A stretch of DNA of 64,000 bases from positions 62,001 to 126,000 of the forward strand of contig NZ_CP135000.1 of NCBI RefSeq assembly GCF_039376655.1, given 5' to 3'. Numbering within the stretch: the first letter of the stretch is position 1; each line of letters opens with the position of its first letter. Shown piece after piece: positions 44,939-55,803 of the stretch. The notes beneath the pieces were generated by a model. The model saw only the letters and a list, made by a program, of their open reading frames with translations, did no database searches and was not told the DNA's origin. This DNA is from Buchnera aphidicola (Pseudoregma panicola). GTDB taxonomy: Bacteria; Pseudomonadota; Gammaproteobacteria; Enterobacterales; Enterobacteriaceae. The position numbers and the translations under genes were made by a program.

Positions 44939-45766
44939 ATGAGTACTTATATTGTTGGTGATATACATGGGTGTTTTAAACAATTAAAAAATTTATTAAA
45001 AAAGGTTTTATTTAATTTTAAAAAAGATACTTTATGGTTAACTGGAGATTTAGTAGCTAAAGGTCCTAATTCTATAGAAGTATTAAAATTTTTAAATAAA
45101 AATAAAAAATCTATAAAAATAGTTTTGGGAAATCATGATCTAAATTTAATAAGACTTTATTTTGAAAAAATTCTGTTTCCTAATAAATATAATATATTGG
45201 AAGATAATTATTACGATTTTAAAAATTTTAAATATATAATAGATTGGTTAAGAAAACAGCCAATTTTTAGAGTTAATTTAAAAAAAAAATTTATAATTTC
45301 TCATGCTGGAATTCCTCCACAATGGAGTATAGATTTGTCTAAATATTATTCTAATTTTATAGAAAGAATATTAAGTAGTGAAAATTATAAAAATATTTTT
45401 AACGTTTTAAATATGATGTTTATAAATTATTGCAAGTGGGAAAATTGTTCAGAAACTAAAGATAATATAAAATTTGCTATTAATGGTTTTACTAGAATGA
45501 GATATTGTGTAAAAAAAACTTATGATTTAGATTTAGAATATAAAGATTTTCCTCCTGAAAGTTATAAAAAAAATTTAATTCCATGGTTTTTGATTAAAAA
45601 TAAAATACCAAAAAATTTTAGTATAATTTTTGGACATTGGTCATCTTTAAATGGAATAGGAGTACCAAAAAATTTTTATGCTATGGATACTGGTTGTTGT
45701 AAAGGAAATAAATTAACCATGTTAAGGTGGGAAGATAAAAAAAAATTTTATGAATCATTTTATTAA
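44939..45766 (+). CDS. apaH: Bis(5'-nucleosyl)-tetraphosphatase, symmetrical
   Basis: Metallophosphatase that splits Ap4A into two ADP and also decaps Np4-capped RNA in E. coli. 275 residues (E. coli 280). Metal-binding motifs GDIHG (residues 7-11), LTGDLVAKG, LGNHDLNL, ISHAGI and FGHWSSL are intact, with MDTGCCKGNKLTMLRWED near the C-terminus. Start ATG 44939. Converges with carB across a shared terminator region; folA, expected nearby in E. coli order, is absent. Confidence 0.95.
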   Translation: MSTYIVGDIHGCFKQLKNLLKKVLFNFKKDTLWLTGDLVAKGPNSIEVLKFLNKNKKSIKIVLGNHDLNLIRLYFEKILFPNKYNILEDNYYDFKNFKYIIDWLRKQPIFRVNLKKKFIISHAGIPPQWSIDLSKYYSNFIERILSSENYKNIFNVLNMMFINYCKWENCSETKDNIKFAINGFTRMRYCVKKTYDLDLEYKDFPPESYKKNLIPWFLIKNKIPKNFSIIFGHWSSLNGIGVPKNFYAMDTGCCKGNKLTMLRWEDKKKFYESFY

Positions 45767-45785
45767 TTTTATTTATTTTTTTTAA

Positions 45786-45848
45786 TGTGTTTTTAAAACA
45801 CAAAAGTTTTTTATAAAATTTTTTTAAATAAAAAATTTTTGTGTTTTT
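45786..45848. terminator. Complex inverted repeats between apaH and carB
   Basis: A short palindrome TGTGTTTTTAAAACACA (45786-45802) overlaps a larger repeat, AAAACACAAAA (45795-45805) with TTTTGTGTTTT (45837-45847). The two hairpins are mutually exclusive. Position between convergent genes suggests bidirectional termination. Confidence 0.55.
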
Positions 45849-45860
45849 TATAAAATATAT

Positions 45861-48800
45861 TTACATATTATTTTTTTTATGTATTTCTTGTAAAGAAATT
45901 ATATTTTTATAAGGATTTTCTTTTAACGATAATATAGTTGCATTTGCTAATCTAATTGTAGTATCAAAATAAATATTATACTTTATTGCATTTTTTATTA
46001 TTTTATAAAAGTTTTTTGTGTTATTTTTTTTAAATTTTTTAATACATATTATATAATCATATTTTTTTTTCTTTATATTATTTGTAATATTTTTTGTTTT
46101 TTTATATATTTTATTTTTAAAATATGTGTTTATATTTTCTTTTTTTAAAAAATTATTAATTTTTTTTGTAGTATGTATTGTAAAATTTAAATTTTTTAAT
46201 TTTTTAGATATATTTAAAATTTCTTTTTTACAAAATTCTTTTGAATATATAAATACATTTTTAATTTTTTTTATATTAGTTTTTTGAGACATTAATATTT
46301 TAGAAAATGCTTCTGAAAAACTTTTTCCTATTCCCATTATTTCACCAGTAGATTTCATTTCAGGTCCTAAGATATAATTAGATTCATAAAATTTATTATA
46401 TGGAAATATTGATTCTTTTATATAAAAATATTCTGGAATTATTTCATTAATTATTTTTTGTTTCTTTAAAGATATTCCACACATTACTTTAGTTGCTATT
46501 TTTACTAATGGTATTCCTATAGCTTTTGATATGAAGGGTATAGTTCTAGATGCTCTTGGATTTACTTCTAATATATATATTTTTTTATTTTTTATTGCAA
46601 ATTGTATATTTATCATACCTTTTATTTTTAGATATATAGATATTTTTTTTACTTGTTTTTTTATTTTTTCTTTTATATTTTTATTTATTGTATAAGTTGG
46701 TAGTACACAAGCCGAATCTCCTGAATGTATTCCAGCTTTTTCTATATGTTCTAGTATTCCAGCTATAAAAACAGTTTTTTTATCACATATTGCATCTACA
46801 TCTACTTCTATAGCATTTTTTAAATAATGATCTAATAAAACTGATTTATTATTTTTTTTATAAAATTTTTTAAAATATTTTTTAAGTTCTATATCATTAT
46901 GTACTATTTTCATGTTTTTGCCTCCTATTACATATGAAGGTCTTATTATAATAGGGTATTTTATTTTTTTAGATTTTATTAATGCTTCTTTAAAAGTTTT
47001 AACTATAGAATTTTTTGGTTGTCTTAAATTTAGTTTTTTTATTATTTTTTTAAAATCTTTTCTATTTTCTGTTTTTTTTATACTTTTTATACTTGTTCCA
47101 AGAATTTTTATTTTTTCTTTATGTAATTTATTAGCTAATTTTAATGGTGTTTGACCTCCATATTGTATTAATATTCCTAAAGGTTTTTCTATTCTTGTAA
47201 TGTTTAATATATGTTCTATAGTTATTGGCTCGAAATACAATTTGTCAGAAATATTATAATCAGTTGAAACAGTTTCTGGATTACAATTTACCATAATACT
47301 TTCAAAGTTTATTTCTTTTAATGCGATAGATGCATGAACGCAACAATAATCAAATTCTATTCCTTGACCGATTCTATTGGGTCCACTTCCTATTATTAAA
47401 ACTTTGTTACTTTTTTTAGTTGGTTTAGATTCACATTCATCTTCCCAAGTAGAATACATATATGTAGTTTTTGCTGGAAATTCTGCTGAGCACATGTCTA
47501 TTCTTTTATATACAGGATGTATATTGTGTTTGTTTCTTATTTTTCTAATATTTTTTTCTTTTGTATTAATTAAATTTGATATTACATAATCTGAAAATCC
47601 ATTTTTTTTTATTTTTCTTAAAAATTTTGAAGTTATTTTATTTTTTTTTACATTTTTAATAGTTTTTTCTAATTTTACTATTTCTAAAATTTGTTGTAAA
47701 AACCACTTATCAATATTAGTTAACTTAAAAATTTTTTCTAAACTTAATCCTAATCTAATTGCTTCAGCTATATATAAAATTCTATTAGATCCAGGTACTT
47801 TTAGTTCATATTCTATTTTTCTTTTATTATTTTTTATATTTTTTTTTAAAAAAACATTATTTTTATCTTCTAAACTAGATAGTCCTTTTTGTAAAGATTC
47901 TTTAAATGTTCTACCTATTGACATTATTTCACCAACAGATTTCATTTGTGTTGTAAGTCTATCGTTACAATTTTTAAACTTTTCAAAATTAAATTTTGGT
48001 ATTTTAGTAACTATATAGTCTATAGAAGGTTCAAAAGATGATGATATATTATTTTTAGTAATATCATTTTTTAATTCATCTAAAGTATATCCTACAGATA
48101 ATTTTGTAACTATTTTTGCTATCGGATAACCTGTTGCTTTAGATGCTAAAGCTGAAGATCTTGACACTCTAGGATTTACTTCTATTACTACTATTTTCCC
48201 ATTTTTTGGATTTAGAGCAAATTGTACATTACATCCTCCAGTTTTTATTCCTATTTTTTTTAATATTTTAATTGATGAATTTCTCATATATTGATATTCT
48301 TTATCAGTTAAAGTTTGTGCTGGAGCTATCGTAATAGAATCTCCTGTGTGTATTCCCATAGGATCTAAATTTTCTATAGAACATATTATTATGCAATTTT
48401 TATTAGAATCTTTTATTATTTCTATCTCAAATTCTTTCCATCCTATTAAAGATTGGTCTATTTGTAATTGACATATAGGAGAAGATTCTAATCCTATTTT
48501 GCATATTTTTCTAAATTCTTTTTTATTTTTCGCTATACCACTTCCACTACCACCCATTGTAAAAGATGGTCTTATTATACAAGGAAGTCCTATACTTTTT
48601 AAAATTTTTTTTGCTTCAAACATATTATTAGCTATTTTAGATTTAGCTGTATGTAAATCTATTTCTTTCATAGATTTTTTAAAAAGTTTTCTATTTTCTG
48701 ATTTATTTATAGCATCTATGGATACTCCTATAATTTTTACTTTATATTTATCTAATATTTTTTTTTTGTTTAATTTTACAACACAATTTATAGCAGTTTG

Positions 48801-49076
48801 ACCGCCCATAGTAGGAAGTATTGCATTTGGTTTTTCTTTTTTTATTATTTTTTTTACTATTTTCCAATGTATAGGTTCAATATATGTTATATCTGCTATA
48901 TTAGGATCAGTCATAATAGTTGCAGGATTAGAATTTATTAATATTACTTTAAATCCTTCTTCTTTTAATGCTTTACAAGATTGAGTTCCTGAATAATCAA
49001 ATTCACAAGCTTGTCCTATTATAATCGGACCTGATCCTATTATAAGAATAGTTTTTATATCTTTTCTTTTAGGCAT
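45861..49076 (-). CDS. carB: Carbamoyl phosphate synthase large subunit
   Basis: Makes carbamoyl phosphate from ammonia, bicarbonate and two ATP, for arginine and pyrimidine synthesis. 1071 residues (E. coli 1073). Both ATP-grasp halves are present (about 1-400 and 550-935), with the repeated [15 protein letters not shown] and [19 protein letters not shown] starts, GSGSGIA loop, [21 protein letters not shown] and [20 protein letters not shown]. The C-terminal allosteric domain (about 936-1071) is diverged but ends in the recognisable [16 protein letters not shown]. Start ATG 49076, inside the last codons of carA (22-base overlap). Confidence 0.97.
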   Translation of the reverse strand: MPKRKDIKTILIIGSGPIIIGQACEFDYSGTQSCKALKEEGFKVILINSNPATIMTDPNIADITYIEPIHWKIVKKIIKKEKPNAILPTMGGQTAINCVVKLNKKKILDKYKVKIIGVSIDAINKSENRKLFKKSMKEIDLHTAKSKIANNMFEAKKILKSIGLPCIIRPSFTMGGSGSGIAKNKKEFRKICKIGLESSPICQLQIDQSLIGWKEFEIEIIKDSNKNCIIICSIENLDPMGIHTGDSITIAPAQTLTDKEYQYMRNSSIKILKKIGIKTGGCNVQFALNPKNGKIVVIEVNPRVSRSSALASKATGYPIAKIVTKLSVGYTLDELKNDITKNNISSSFEPSIDYIVTKIPKFNFEKFKNCNDRLTTQMKSVGEIMSIGRTFKESLQKGLSSLEDKNNVFLKKNIKNNKRKIEYELKVPGSNRILYIAEAIRLGLSLEKIFKLTNIDKWFLQQILEIVKLEKTIKNVKKNKITSKFLRKIKKNGFSDYVISNLINTKEKNIRKIRNKHNIHPVYKRIDMCSAEFPAKTTYMYSTWEDECESKPTKKSNKVLIIGSGPNRIGQGIEFDYCCVHASIALKEINFESIMVNCNPETVSTDYNISDKLYFEPITIEHILNITRIEKPLGILIQYGGQTPLKLANKLHKEKIKILGTSIKSIKKTENRKDFKKIIKKLNLRQPKNSIVKTFKEALIKSKKIKYPIIIRPSYVIGGKNMKIVHNDIELKKYFKKFYKKNNKSVLLDHYLKNAIEVDVDAICDKKTVFIAGILEHIEKAGIHSGDSACVLPTYTINKNIKEKIKKQVKKISIYLKIKGMINIQFAIKNKKIYILEVNPRASRTIPFISKAIGIPLVKIATKVMCGISLKKQKIINEIIPEYFYIKESIFPYNKFYESNYILGPEMKSTGEIMGIGKSFSEAFSKILMSQKTNIKKIKNVFIYSKEFCKKEILNISKKLKNLNFTIHTTKKINNFLKKENINTYFKNKIYKKTKNITNNIKKKKYDYIICIKKFKKNNTKNFYKIIKNAIKYNIYFDTTIRLANATILSLKENPYKNIISLQEIHKKNNM

Positions 49077-50227
49077 TTTTTTTCTCTATTTTTTTTATAT
49101 TTTTTCATAATTTTTAAAAAATTTTTTAATATTTTTTTTGCATCATGTGGACCTGGGCTGCCTTCAGGATGTCCTTGAAAACTTATTGCATTCCTTTTTT
49201 TTATAGATATTCCTTGTATAGTATTATCTAGTAATGAAACATGTGTTATTTCTATGTTTTTTTTATTTTTTTTATTTAAAACTGAGAAATTGTGATTTTG
49301 TGATGTTATTAATATTTTGTTAGTTTTTATTTCTTTAACAGGATGATTGGAACCATGATGTCCAAATTTCATTTTTTTTATTTTTAAACCTACAGATAAA
49401 GATAATAATTGATGTCCTAAACATATTCCTAATATTGGTATTTTAGTTTTTAATAAAATTTTTTTTACTATTTTTATTTCTTCTTTATATTCTATAGGAT
49501 TTCCAGGTCCATTAGATAAAAGTATACCATCTGGTTTATATTTTAAAATTTTTTTTATTTTAGTATTTGATGGTACTACTATTATTTTACAATTGTAATT
49601 TAAAAAAATGTTTAAAATACTAAATTTTACTCCATAGTCGTACACTACTAAATTTAATTTTTCTTTATTTTTTTTTATATTAAAGTAATTTGAAAATTTT
49701 GATTTTTTAAATATATATATTTTTTTTGTAGATATTTTTTTATTTTTTTTTAATTTTATTTTGGACTTAAAATCTAAAATTTTTTTTTTTGCTATTTTAT
49801 AATTTTCTTTTTTATCTTCAAAAATGCATCCTATTTTTGTTCCAGAATTTCTTAATATTTTTGTTAATTTTCTAGTATCTATATCATATATAGAAATTAT
49901 TTTTTTTTCTAATAAAAAATTTTTAAATTTTTTTTTATATTTATAATGATTAGGATTATTATATATATCTTTTAATATTAAACCTTTTAAATATATAGAT
50001 TTGGATTCATTGTCTTCATAATTTATTCCTGTATTTCCTATATGAGGAGAAGTTAACAATACTATTTGATTAAAGTATGATGGATCTGTAATTATTTCTT
50101 GATATCCTGTTACTGAAGTATTAAAAATTATTTCACCTACAGAAAATTTTTTGTATCCAGCTATTTTTCCTTTAAAAAATTTATTATTTTCTAAAAGTAA
50201 TACTGCTTTTTCATGTTTTTTTTCCAT
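49055..50227 (-). CDS. carA: Carbamoyl phosphate synthase small subunit
   Basis: Glutaminase subunit supplying ammonia to CarB. 390 residues (E. coli 382). N-terminal domain: [20 protein letters not shown] and [13 protein letters not shown]-terminal class I amidotransferase triad: [13 protein letters not shown] with the nucleophile cysteine, [12 protein letters not shown], and [14 protein letters not shown] with His and Glu. Start ATG 50227. The C-terminus is lysine-rich and runs 22 bases into carB, unlike the short spacer in E. coli. Lies 16 bases after dapB. Confidence 0.97.
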   Translation of the reverse strand: MEKKHEKAVLLLENNKFFKGKIAGYKKFSVGEIIFNTSVTGYQEIITDPSYFNQIVLLTSPHIGNTGINYEDNESKSIYLKGLILKDIYNNPNHYKYKKKFKNFLLEKKIISIYDIDTRKLTKILRNSGTKIGCIFEDKKENYKIAKKKILDFKSKIKLKKNKKISTKKIYIFKKSKFSNYFNIKKNKEKLNLVVYDYGVKFSILNIFLNYNCKIIVVPSNTKIKKILKYKPDGILLSNGPGNPIEYKEEIKIVKKILLKTKIPILGICLGHQLLSLSVGLKIKKMKFGHHGSNHPVKEIKTNKILITSQNHNFSVLNKKNKKNIEITHVSLLDNTIQGISIKKRNAISFQGHPEGSPGPHDAKKILKNFLKIMKKYKKNREKKCLKEKI

Positions 50228-50243
50228 AATATATTTTTTTTTA

Positions 50244-51008
50244 TTATTTGTTAATTATGTTTTTCATACTAAACAATCCAGATTTTTTTTTAAAACACCA
50301 TATTGCAGATTGTATAGCTCCTATTGCAAAAATAGATCTATTTTTTGCTTTGTGTTTTATTTCTAAAATTTCATTTTTGTCTGAAAAAATAATAGAATGA
50401 TTACCTATAATATTTCCTATTCTTTTTGAAACAAAAGTTATATTTTTATTTTTTAATATTTCTTTTTTACAATTTTTTTTTCCAAGACTTTTATTTATTA
50501 TTTTTGCAAATTCTATTGATGTGCCAGAAGGAGAATCTTTTTTATTTTTATGATGTTTTTCTTTTATTTTTATTTTTTTATTTTTTAACTTTTTTATTAT
50601 TTTTTTTAGAATAAAATATATTAAATTGATTCCGTTACTAAAATTTGAAGATTTTACTATACATATTTTTTTAGAAGATAATTTTATAAATTTTTCTTCT
50701 TTATCATTGAATCCAGTAGTTCCAATTATTATATTTTTATTATTTTTTACACAATATTTTATATTTTCTATAGTATTTTTTTTTTCAGAAAAATCTATTA
50801 ATATATCAAAATTATTTTCTTGATTTTTTAAAGATGTGTAATTTTTAATTTTATAATTTTTATTTTTATATTTTATATTTTTTATTTTTTCTTTTGTTAT
50901 TAAAATGGATAAAATTATATTTTTTATTTTAAAAATTTCTTTTATAATAATTTTACCCATTCTTCCATTTGCTCCTGAAATTGCAATTCTTATCTTTTTA
51001 TTTTTCAT
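50244..51008 (-). CDS. dapB: 4-hydroxy-tetrahydrodipicolinate reductase
   Basis: NAD(P)H-dependent reductase following DapA in lysine synthesis. 254 residues (E. coli 273). Nucleotide-binding ISGANGRMGKIII at the N-terminus, IDFSEKKNTIENI, IIGTTGFND, and the catalytic histidine and lysine region EKHHKNKKDSPSGTS, followed by GNHSIIFSDKNEILEIKHKA. Start ATG 51008. Heads a dapB-carA-carB run in the E. coli order. The genes that stand between ileS and dapB in E. coli (lspA, fkpB, ispH) are missing. Confidence 0.95.
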   Translation of the reverse strand: MKNKKIRIAISGANGRMGKIIIKEIFKIKNIILSILITKEKIKNIKYKNKNYKIKNYTSLKNQENNFDILIDFSEKKNTIENIKYCVKNNKNIIIGTTGFNDKEEKFIKLSSKKICIVKSSNFSNGINLIYFILKKIIKKLKNKKIKIKEKHHKNKKDSPSGTSIEFAKIINKSLGKKNCKKEILKNKNITFVSKRIGNIIGNHSIIFSDKNEILEIKHKAKNRSIFAIGAIQSAIWCFKKKSGLFSMKNIINK

Positions 51009-51136
51009 ATTTTAAACATTTTATAAAGTATAAATATTTAATATGTTAATTTATTTTTTTTATAAAATATAGTTAAAATTAAATATTTTTATCATATATA
51101 TTATATTTTAATTGTTTAAAAAAGAATTTTTTTATT

Positions 51137-53932
51137 TTATAAAAAATTTCTTTTTTCTCCTATTTTTGTAATATTTTTTATACATCTATTACATAAATTT
51201 TTATATTTTAATTCTATTTTTTTATTTTTTTTGAAAAAGTTCCAACATCTTTCACATTTTTTTCCTTTATACTTTTTAACATATATTTTAATTATTTCTT
51301 TAGACTTATTTTTTTTTATATTTTTTATTTTTACTTTAGATACTATGAACATAAATTTTATTTCTTTTTTTAATATTTCAATTTTTTTTTTAATATTTTT
51401 ATTAACATATATTTTTATATATGATTCTAAAGAACTTTTTATAATTTTTTTTCTTATTGATTTTTCTATTTCATAATTAACTTTATTTTTTATTAATATT
51501 AAATTTTTCCAATCTGATAAATTTAAAATTTCATTTTTTGAAAAATTTTTTAATTTGTTAAACCAATTTTGTGTAAATATATAACTTTTGTTTTTTTTTT
51601 CAATAAATTTCCATATTTCGTATGCTGTAAAAGGTAAAATAGGATAAATCCATAATACCATTGCATTTAAAATTTTATATAAAGTTGTCTGACAACTTTT
51701 TCTTTCTAAGCTTTCTTTAGGAAGAGTATATAATCTATCTTTTATTATATCTAAATAAAATGATCCTAGTTCTAAATTACAAAATTTTGTAATGATGTTT
51801 ATTATTTTATGAAATTTATATTTTTTATAAAAATTTATTATTTTTTTTTGTATTATTTTAGTTTTTCCTATTATCCATTTATCTATTAATATAAGTTTTT
51901 TATATTTTATGGTTTCTAAATTTTCTTTAAAATCATATAAATTAGATAATATAAATCTAATAGTATTTCTAATTTTTCTATATACATCTACAGAATTTCT
52001 TATAACATTTTTTGATATTATTATTTCTTTTAAATAATCAGTAGAAGAAACCCATAGTCTTAAAATGTCAGCTCCAAATTCTTTTATTATTTCGCTAGGT
52101 TTAATAATGTTTCCTTCTGATTTTGACATTTTTTTTCCATTTTTATCTACTACAAATCCATGAGCTATTACATGTTTATATGGAGACATTTTTTTTGTAA
52201 TCATTGAAATTATTATAGAAGACATAAACCATCCTCTATATTGATCTGATCCTTCTATATATAGATCTGCTTTTAGTTCTTTTTTAAAACTATGATATAC
52301 AGAATTTACATCTATAGATCCAGAATCAAACCATACATCTAATACATCTTTACTTTTTAAATATTTTTTTTCTTTTTTAAATAAAAATTTTTTTTTATCT
52401 ATTTTTTCCCAGTATTCATTTCCTAATTTAAATAAATTTTTTTTAATTTTTTCAATAAAATTTTTTGTATTATGATGCATTTTATTAGTTTTTTTTTCTA
52501 CAAATATAGTTATAGGAACTCCCCAATATCTTTGTCTAGAAATACACCAGTCTGGTCTGCTTTTTAACATATTTATCATTTTATTTTTACCCCATTCTGG
52601 GTTCCATTTTACTTTTTGTATTTCTTCTATAACTTTTTTTTTAAAATTATTCTTATTTAGATTTATAAACCATTGAGGTCTTGATATAAAAATGGTTGGA
52701 TAATTATGTCTCCAGCAAAATGGATATTTATGTAAAATATTTTTTTGATATATTATTTTATTATTTTTTTTTAATATTTTTATAATAATTTTATCAGTGT
52801 TAAAAATAAATTTTTTATTTAATAATTTATGTATATTTTTTTTATAAAAACCTTTTTTTGTTATTAAATTTAATGGTTGTATATTGTATTTTTTTCCAAC
52901 TTCAAAATCTTCTTGACCATGATCTGGTGATATATGAACTAAACCAGTACCAATTTTTAAATTTACATGATTTGATAAAATTATAGGTACATTTTTTTTT
53001 ATAAATGGATGATAACATTTTATAAATTCTATTCTTTTTCCTAATTTTTTTCCTAATATTTTATATTTTTTTATTTTAAATTCTTTTAAAACTGTTTTTG
53101 CAATTTTTTCTGCTATAATTATGTTAAATTTTTTTGTTTCTATGAAGCTATAATATATATTAGAATTTATAGATATTGCTTGATTTGAAGGAAGACTCCA
53201 TGGGGTTGTTGTCCAAATTGGAGCATAAATATGTTTCTTATTTTTATTTATTTTAAAAATTTTTTTTAATTTTTTTTTTTCTTTTATTTTAAATAAAACA
53301 AAGATCGTATTACATTTTTTTTTTTTATATTTTAATTCTGCTTCTGCTAATGATGATTTACATTTTATACACCAATGTATAGGTTTATAAGCAGAATATA
53401 TATATTTTTTATTAATTATTTTTTTTAATTTATTTATTACATTTTTCTGATTTTTTAAATCCATAGTTATATATGAATTTTCCCAGTTTGCAAATACACC
53501 TAATCTTATAAATTCTTTTTTTTGTTTTGATATTTGTTTTAGAACATATTTTTTACAATGTTTTTTAAAACTTTTTTTATCTGTTTTTTTCTTATTTTTT
53601 TTAATTTTTTCTTCAATTTTTTGTTCTATAGGCAATCCATGACAATCCCAAGAAGGTGTGTATAATGCATTTAAATTAGACAAATTTTTAGATTTTATTA
53701 TTATATCTTTTATTATTTTATTTAATGCATGACCAATATGTATATTTCCATTAGCATATGGAGGTCCATCTTGTAATATAAATTTTTTTTTATTTATATT
53801 ATTTTTTTCTATTATTTTTTGTATATTTAATTTATTCCATTCTTTTAAAATTTCTGGTTCTTTATTTATTAAATTAGCTTTCATAGAAAACTTTGTTTTT
53901 GGTAAGTTTAATGTTTTTTTATAATTTTTCAT
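51137..53932 (-). CDS. ileS: Isoleucyl-tRNA synthetase
   Basis: Class I synthetase charging tRNA-Ile; 931 residues (E. coli 938). HIGH is in GNIHIGHALN (65-68), KMSKS in KNGKKMSKSEGN, and the C-terminal zinc site in CERCWNFF and LCNRCIKNI. The CP1 editing domain keeps TTTPWSLPSNQAIS and the aspartate-containing ISPDHGQEDFEVG, so unlike ThrRS in this window its proofreading looks intact. Start ATG 53932. Upstream ribF and downstream lspA of the E. coli cluster are absent. Confidence 0.96.
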   Translation of the reverse strand: MKNYKKTLNLPKTKFSMKANLINKEPEILKEWNKLNIQKIIEKNNINKKKFILQDGPPYANGNIHIGHALNKIIKDIIIKSKNLSNLNALYTPSWDCHGLPIEQKIEEKIKKNKKKTDKKSFKKHCKKYVLKQISKQKKEFIRLGVFANWENSYITMDLKNQKNVINKLKKIINKKYIYSAYKPIHWCIKCKSSLAEAELKYKKKKCNTIFVLFKIKEKKKLKKIFKINKNKKHIYAPIWTTTPWSLPSNQAISINSNIYYSFIETKKFNIIIAEKIAKTVLKEFKIKKYKILGKKLGKRIEFIKCYHPFIKKNVPIILSNHVNLKIGTGLVHISPDHGQEDFEVGKKYNIQPLNLITKKGFYKKNIHKLLNKKFIFNTDKIIIKILKKNNKIIYQKNILHKYPFCWRHNYPTIFISRPQWFINLNKNNFKKKVIEEIQKVKWNPEWGKNKMINMLKSRPDWCISRQRYWGVPITIFVEKKTNKMHHNTKNFIEKIKKNLFKLGNEYWEKIDKKKFLFKKEKKYLKSKDVLDVWFDSGSIDVNSVYHSFKKELKADLYIEGSDQYRGWFMSSIIISMITKKMSPYKHVIAHGFVVDKNGKKMSKSEGNIIKPSEIIKEFGADILRLWVSSTDYLKEIIISKNVIRNSVDVYRKIRNTIRFILSNLYDFKENLETIKYKKLILIDKWIIGKTKIIQKKIINFYKKYKFHKIINIITKFCNLELGSFYLDIIKDRLYTLPKESLERKSCQTTLYKILNAMVLWIYPILPFTAYEIWKFIEKKNKSYIFTQNWFNKLKNFSKNEILNLSDWKNLILIKNKVNYEIEKSIRKKIIKSSLESYIKIYVNKNIKKKIEILKKEIKFMFIVSKVKIKNIKKNKSKEIIKIYVKKYKGKKCERCWNFFKKNKKIELKYKNLCNRCIKNITKIGEKRNFL

Positions 53933-54204
53933 TTTATTATTATTTTTTTTATTTTTAATAATTTTTAATTTAATAATTTTTATAATAATATATTTTTAAA
54001 AAAATATTATTATAAAAATAATTTTTATATTAAATATATTTATTATAATATTAATTGTTTTTATTATTTTATATTATAATAAAATAACTTTAAAATTATA
54101 TAATATTATAATTTTAATTTTTTTACTGTATATTAAATTTATGAATTATATTTTTTTTTATAACATTTTAATGTTGTTAACAAAATTTTTAAAAAAAAAT
54201 TATT

Positions 54205-54480
54205 ATGGCAAATATAAAATCTTCTAAAAAAGATAAAATAAAATCTATTAATAAAAAAATTAGTAATAACAGTAAAAAATCTAGGATAAAAACTTTTTTT
54301 AAAAAAGTAAAAAAAAATGCAGAAATTAAAAATATAAAAAAATGTTTGTTTTATTTTAAGATTTTTCAATCTATTGTAGATAAATATTCTGTAAAAAAAA
54401 TAATACACAAAAATAAAGCTTCTAGATATAAGAGTAATTTAATTAAAATTATAAAAAATATTTCTAACATTAAAAATTAA
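54205..54480 (+). CDS. rpsT: 30S ribosomal protein S20
   Basis: 16S rRNA-binding protein of the small subunit; 90 residues (E. coli 87). MANIKSSKKDKIKSINKKI, SRIKTFFKKVKK and the C-terminal IIHKNKASRYKSNLIKII match S20. It is read divergently from ileS; the 272 bases between them (53933-54204) are very AT-rich with several short inverted repeats and no coding remnant of ribF that I can recognise. A GC-bearing terminator follows. Confidence 0.93.
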   Translation: MANIKSSKKDKIKSINKKISNNSKKSRIKTFFKKVKKNAEIKNIKKCLFYFKIFQSIVDKYSVKKIIHKNKASRYKSNLIKIIKNISNIKN

Positions 54481-54497
54481 TTAATTTTAAAATTTTT

Positions 54498-54529
54498 AGG
54501 GGGCATTTTAAACTGCCTCCTTATTTTTT
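54498..54529. terminator. Terminator between rpsT and dnaJ
   Basis: AGGGGGCA (54498-54505) pairs with TGCCTCCT (54514-54521), one G-U pair, followed by a T-run at 54524-54529. This is the most GC-rich stem in the neighbourhood and lies between convergent genes. Confidence 0.85.
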
Positions 54530-54547
54530 AACTAAGGAAGCAATATT

Positions 54548-55693
54548 TTATATTTTATATTTTCTTAAGTTTTCAAAAAATTTTTTTACTCTATAAAAAA
54601 ATCTTTCATATTTAGGACTATTTTTATTTCCATTTTGTTTATTTAAACTTTTTCCTAATTTATAAATTATTTTTTTTTGTTTTTCATTTAAATTTACTGG
54701 AATTTCCACAATTATTTTACATATGAGATCTCCACAATATATACTATTTATTGTTTTTACTCCTTTTCCTCTTATTCTAAACAACTCTCCATATTGAGTC
54801 TCTTTAGGAATTTTTAATTTTACTTTTCCATTTAAAGTAGGAACCTCTACTATTCCTCCAATAGCAGCTACAGAAAAGTTTATAGGTATTTTACAATATA
54901 AATTTGATTTTTTTCTTTTAAAAATTGGATGTTTTTTTATTTTTATTTTTACATATAAATCTCCATTATCAGAATTATTTTTACCAGCTTCTCCTTCTTT
55001 ATTAAGTCTAATTTTATCTCCAGTATCTATTCCTGGTGGAATTTTTACAGATAATGTTTTTATAGTATTTAATCTTCCTTCTCCATTGCATTTATAACAT
55101 GGATTTTTTATATATTTTCCTTTACCATTACAAGTATAACAAGTTTGTTGAATAGTAAAAAATCCTTTTCTTATATGTATTTGACCATTACCATTACATG
55201 TATGACATACATTATTGTATAAATTTTTTCTATTTCCTGTACCATTACAAAAATTACATTTTTTTAATGTAGGTATTTTTATTTTTTTTTCTATTCCATT
55301 TACCACGTCTTCTAAATTTATATTTAAATTATATTGTAAATCTGATCCTCTTTCAGATTTATGCCTTTTTTCATCTCCAAATATGTCTCCAAAAACTTCT
55401 CCAAATATATCTCCAAAATCGTTTGTATTAGTAAAATTTCCGTTGTAATTATTATTATAATTTGATTGATCGAAAGCTTGATGTCCATATTTATCATATG
55501 CTGATCTTTTTTCTTTGTTTGATAATATTTCATAAGCTTGTTTTATTTCTTTAAATTTTTCTTCAAAATTTTTATTTCCTTGATTTCTATCAGGATGATA
55601 TTTTATTGCTAATCTTTTATATGCTTTTTTTATTTCTAAATCTGTTGCTGATTGTGATATTCCTAAAATTTTATAATAATCTTTTTTAGACAC
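54548..55693 (-). CDS. dnaJ: Chaperone protein DnaJ (GTG start)
   Basis: Hsp40 co-chaperone that stimulates the DnaK ATPase and delivers substrates. 381 residues (E. coli 376). J-domain (about 4-70) with [10 protein letters not shown] (HPD at 33-35), a Gly/Phe-type linker rich in Asn and Gly, the four zinc repeats [24 protein letters not shown] and CYKCNGEG (about 145-210), and a C-terminal peptide-binding domain starting [12 protein letters not shown]. The start is GTG at 55693: the product then begins [10 protein letters not shown] like E. coli DnaJ, and AGGA lies upstream. Separated from dnaK by 110 bases holding a hairpin. Confidence 0.96.
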   Translation of the reverse strand: MSKKDYYKILGISQSATDLEIKKAYKRLAIKYHPDRNQGNKNFEEKFKEIKQAYEILSNKEKRSAYDKYGHQAFDQSNYNNNYNGNFTNTNDFGDIFGEVFGDIFGDEKRHKSERGSDLQYNLNINLEDVVNGIEKKIKIPTLKKCNFCNGTGNRKNLYNNVCHTCNGNGQIHIRKGFFTIQQTCYTCNGKGKYIKNPCYKCNGEGRLNTIKTLSVKIPPGIDTGDKIRLNKEGEAGKNNSDNGDLYVKIKIKKHPIFKRKKSNLYCKIPINFSVAAIGGIVEVPTLNGKVKLKIPKETQYGELFRIRGKGVKTINSIYCGDLICKIIVEIPVNLNEKQKKIIYKLGKSLNKQNGNKNSPKYERFFYRVKKFFENLRKYKI

Positions 55694-55726
55694 TCTTCTT
55701 TTTCCTAAATTTTAATATATAAAAAT

Positions 55727-55753
55727 CACGGGTTCAGAAAAATCTGCCCCGTG
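55727..55753 (-). terminator. GC-rich hairpin in the dnaK-dnaJ intergenic region
   Basis: CACGGG (55727-55732) pairs with CCCGTG (55748-55753); inside, CAGA pairs with TCTG. On the minus strand it is followed by a short T-run. It could be a partial terminator lowering dnaJ expression relative to dnaK, or an mRNA-stabilising structure. Confidence 0.65.
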
Positions 55754-55803
55754 TAAATTTTTAGAATTTTTAAAATAAAAATATTTTTTTTTTAACAAAT
55801 ATT

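Noticed and set aside
53940..54200. AT-rich repeats resembling an origin of replication
   Set aside because: No DnaA box (TTATNCACA) pair or neighbouring dnaA, gidA or rpmH was seen; short AT palindromes are expected at this composition.
54139..54408. An 89-codon minus-strand frame over rpsT
   Set aside because: The opposite strand encodes clear ribosomal protein S20; the minus frame is a Phe/Tyr-rich shadow.
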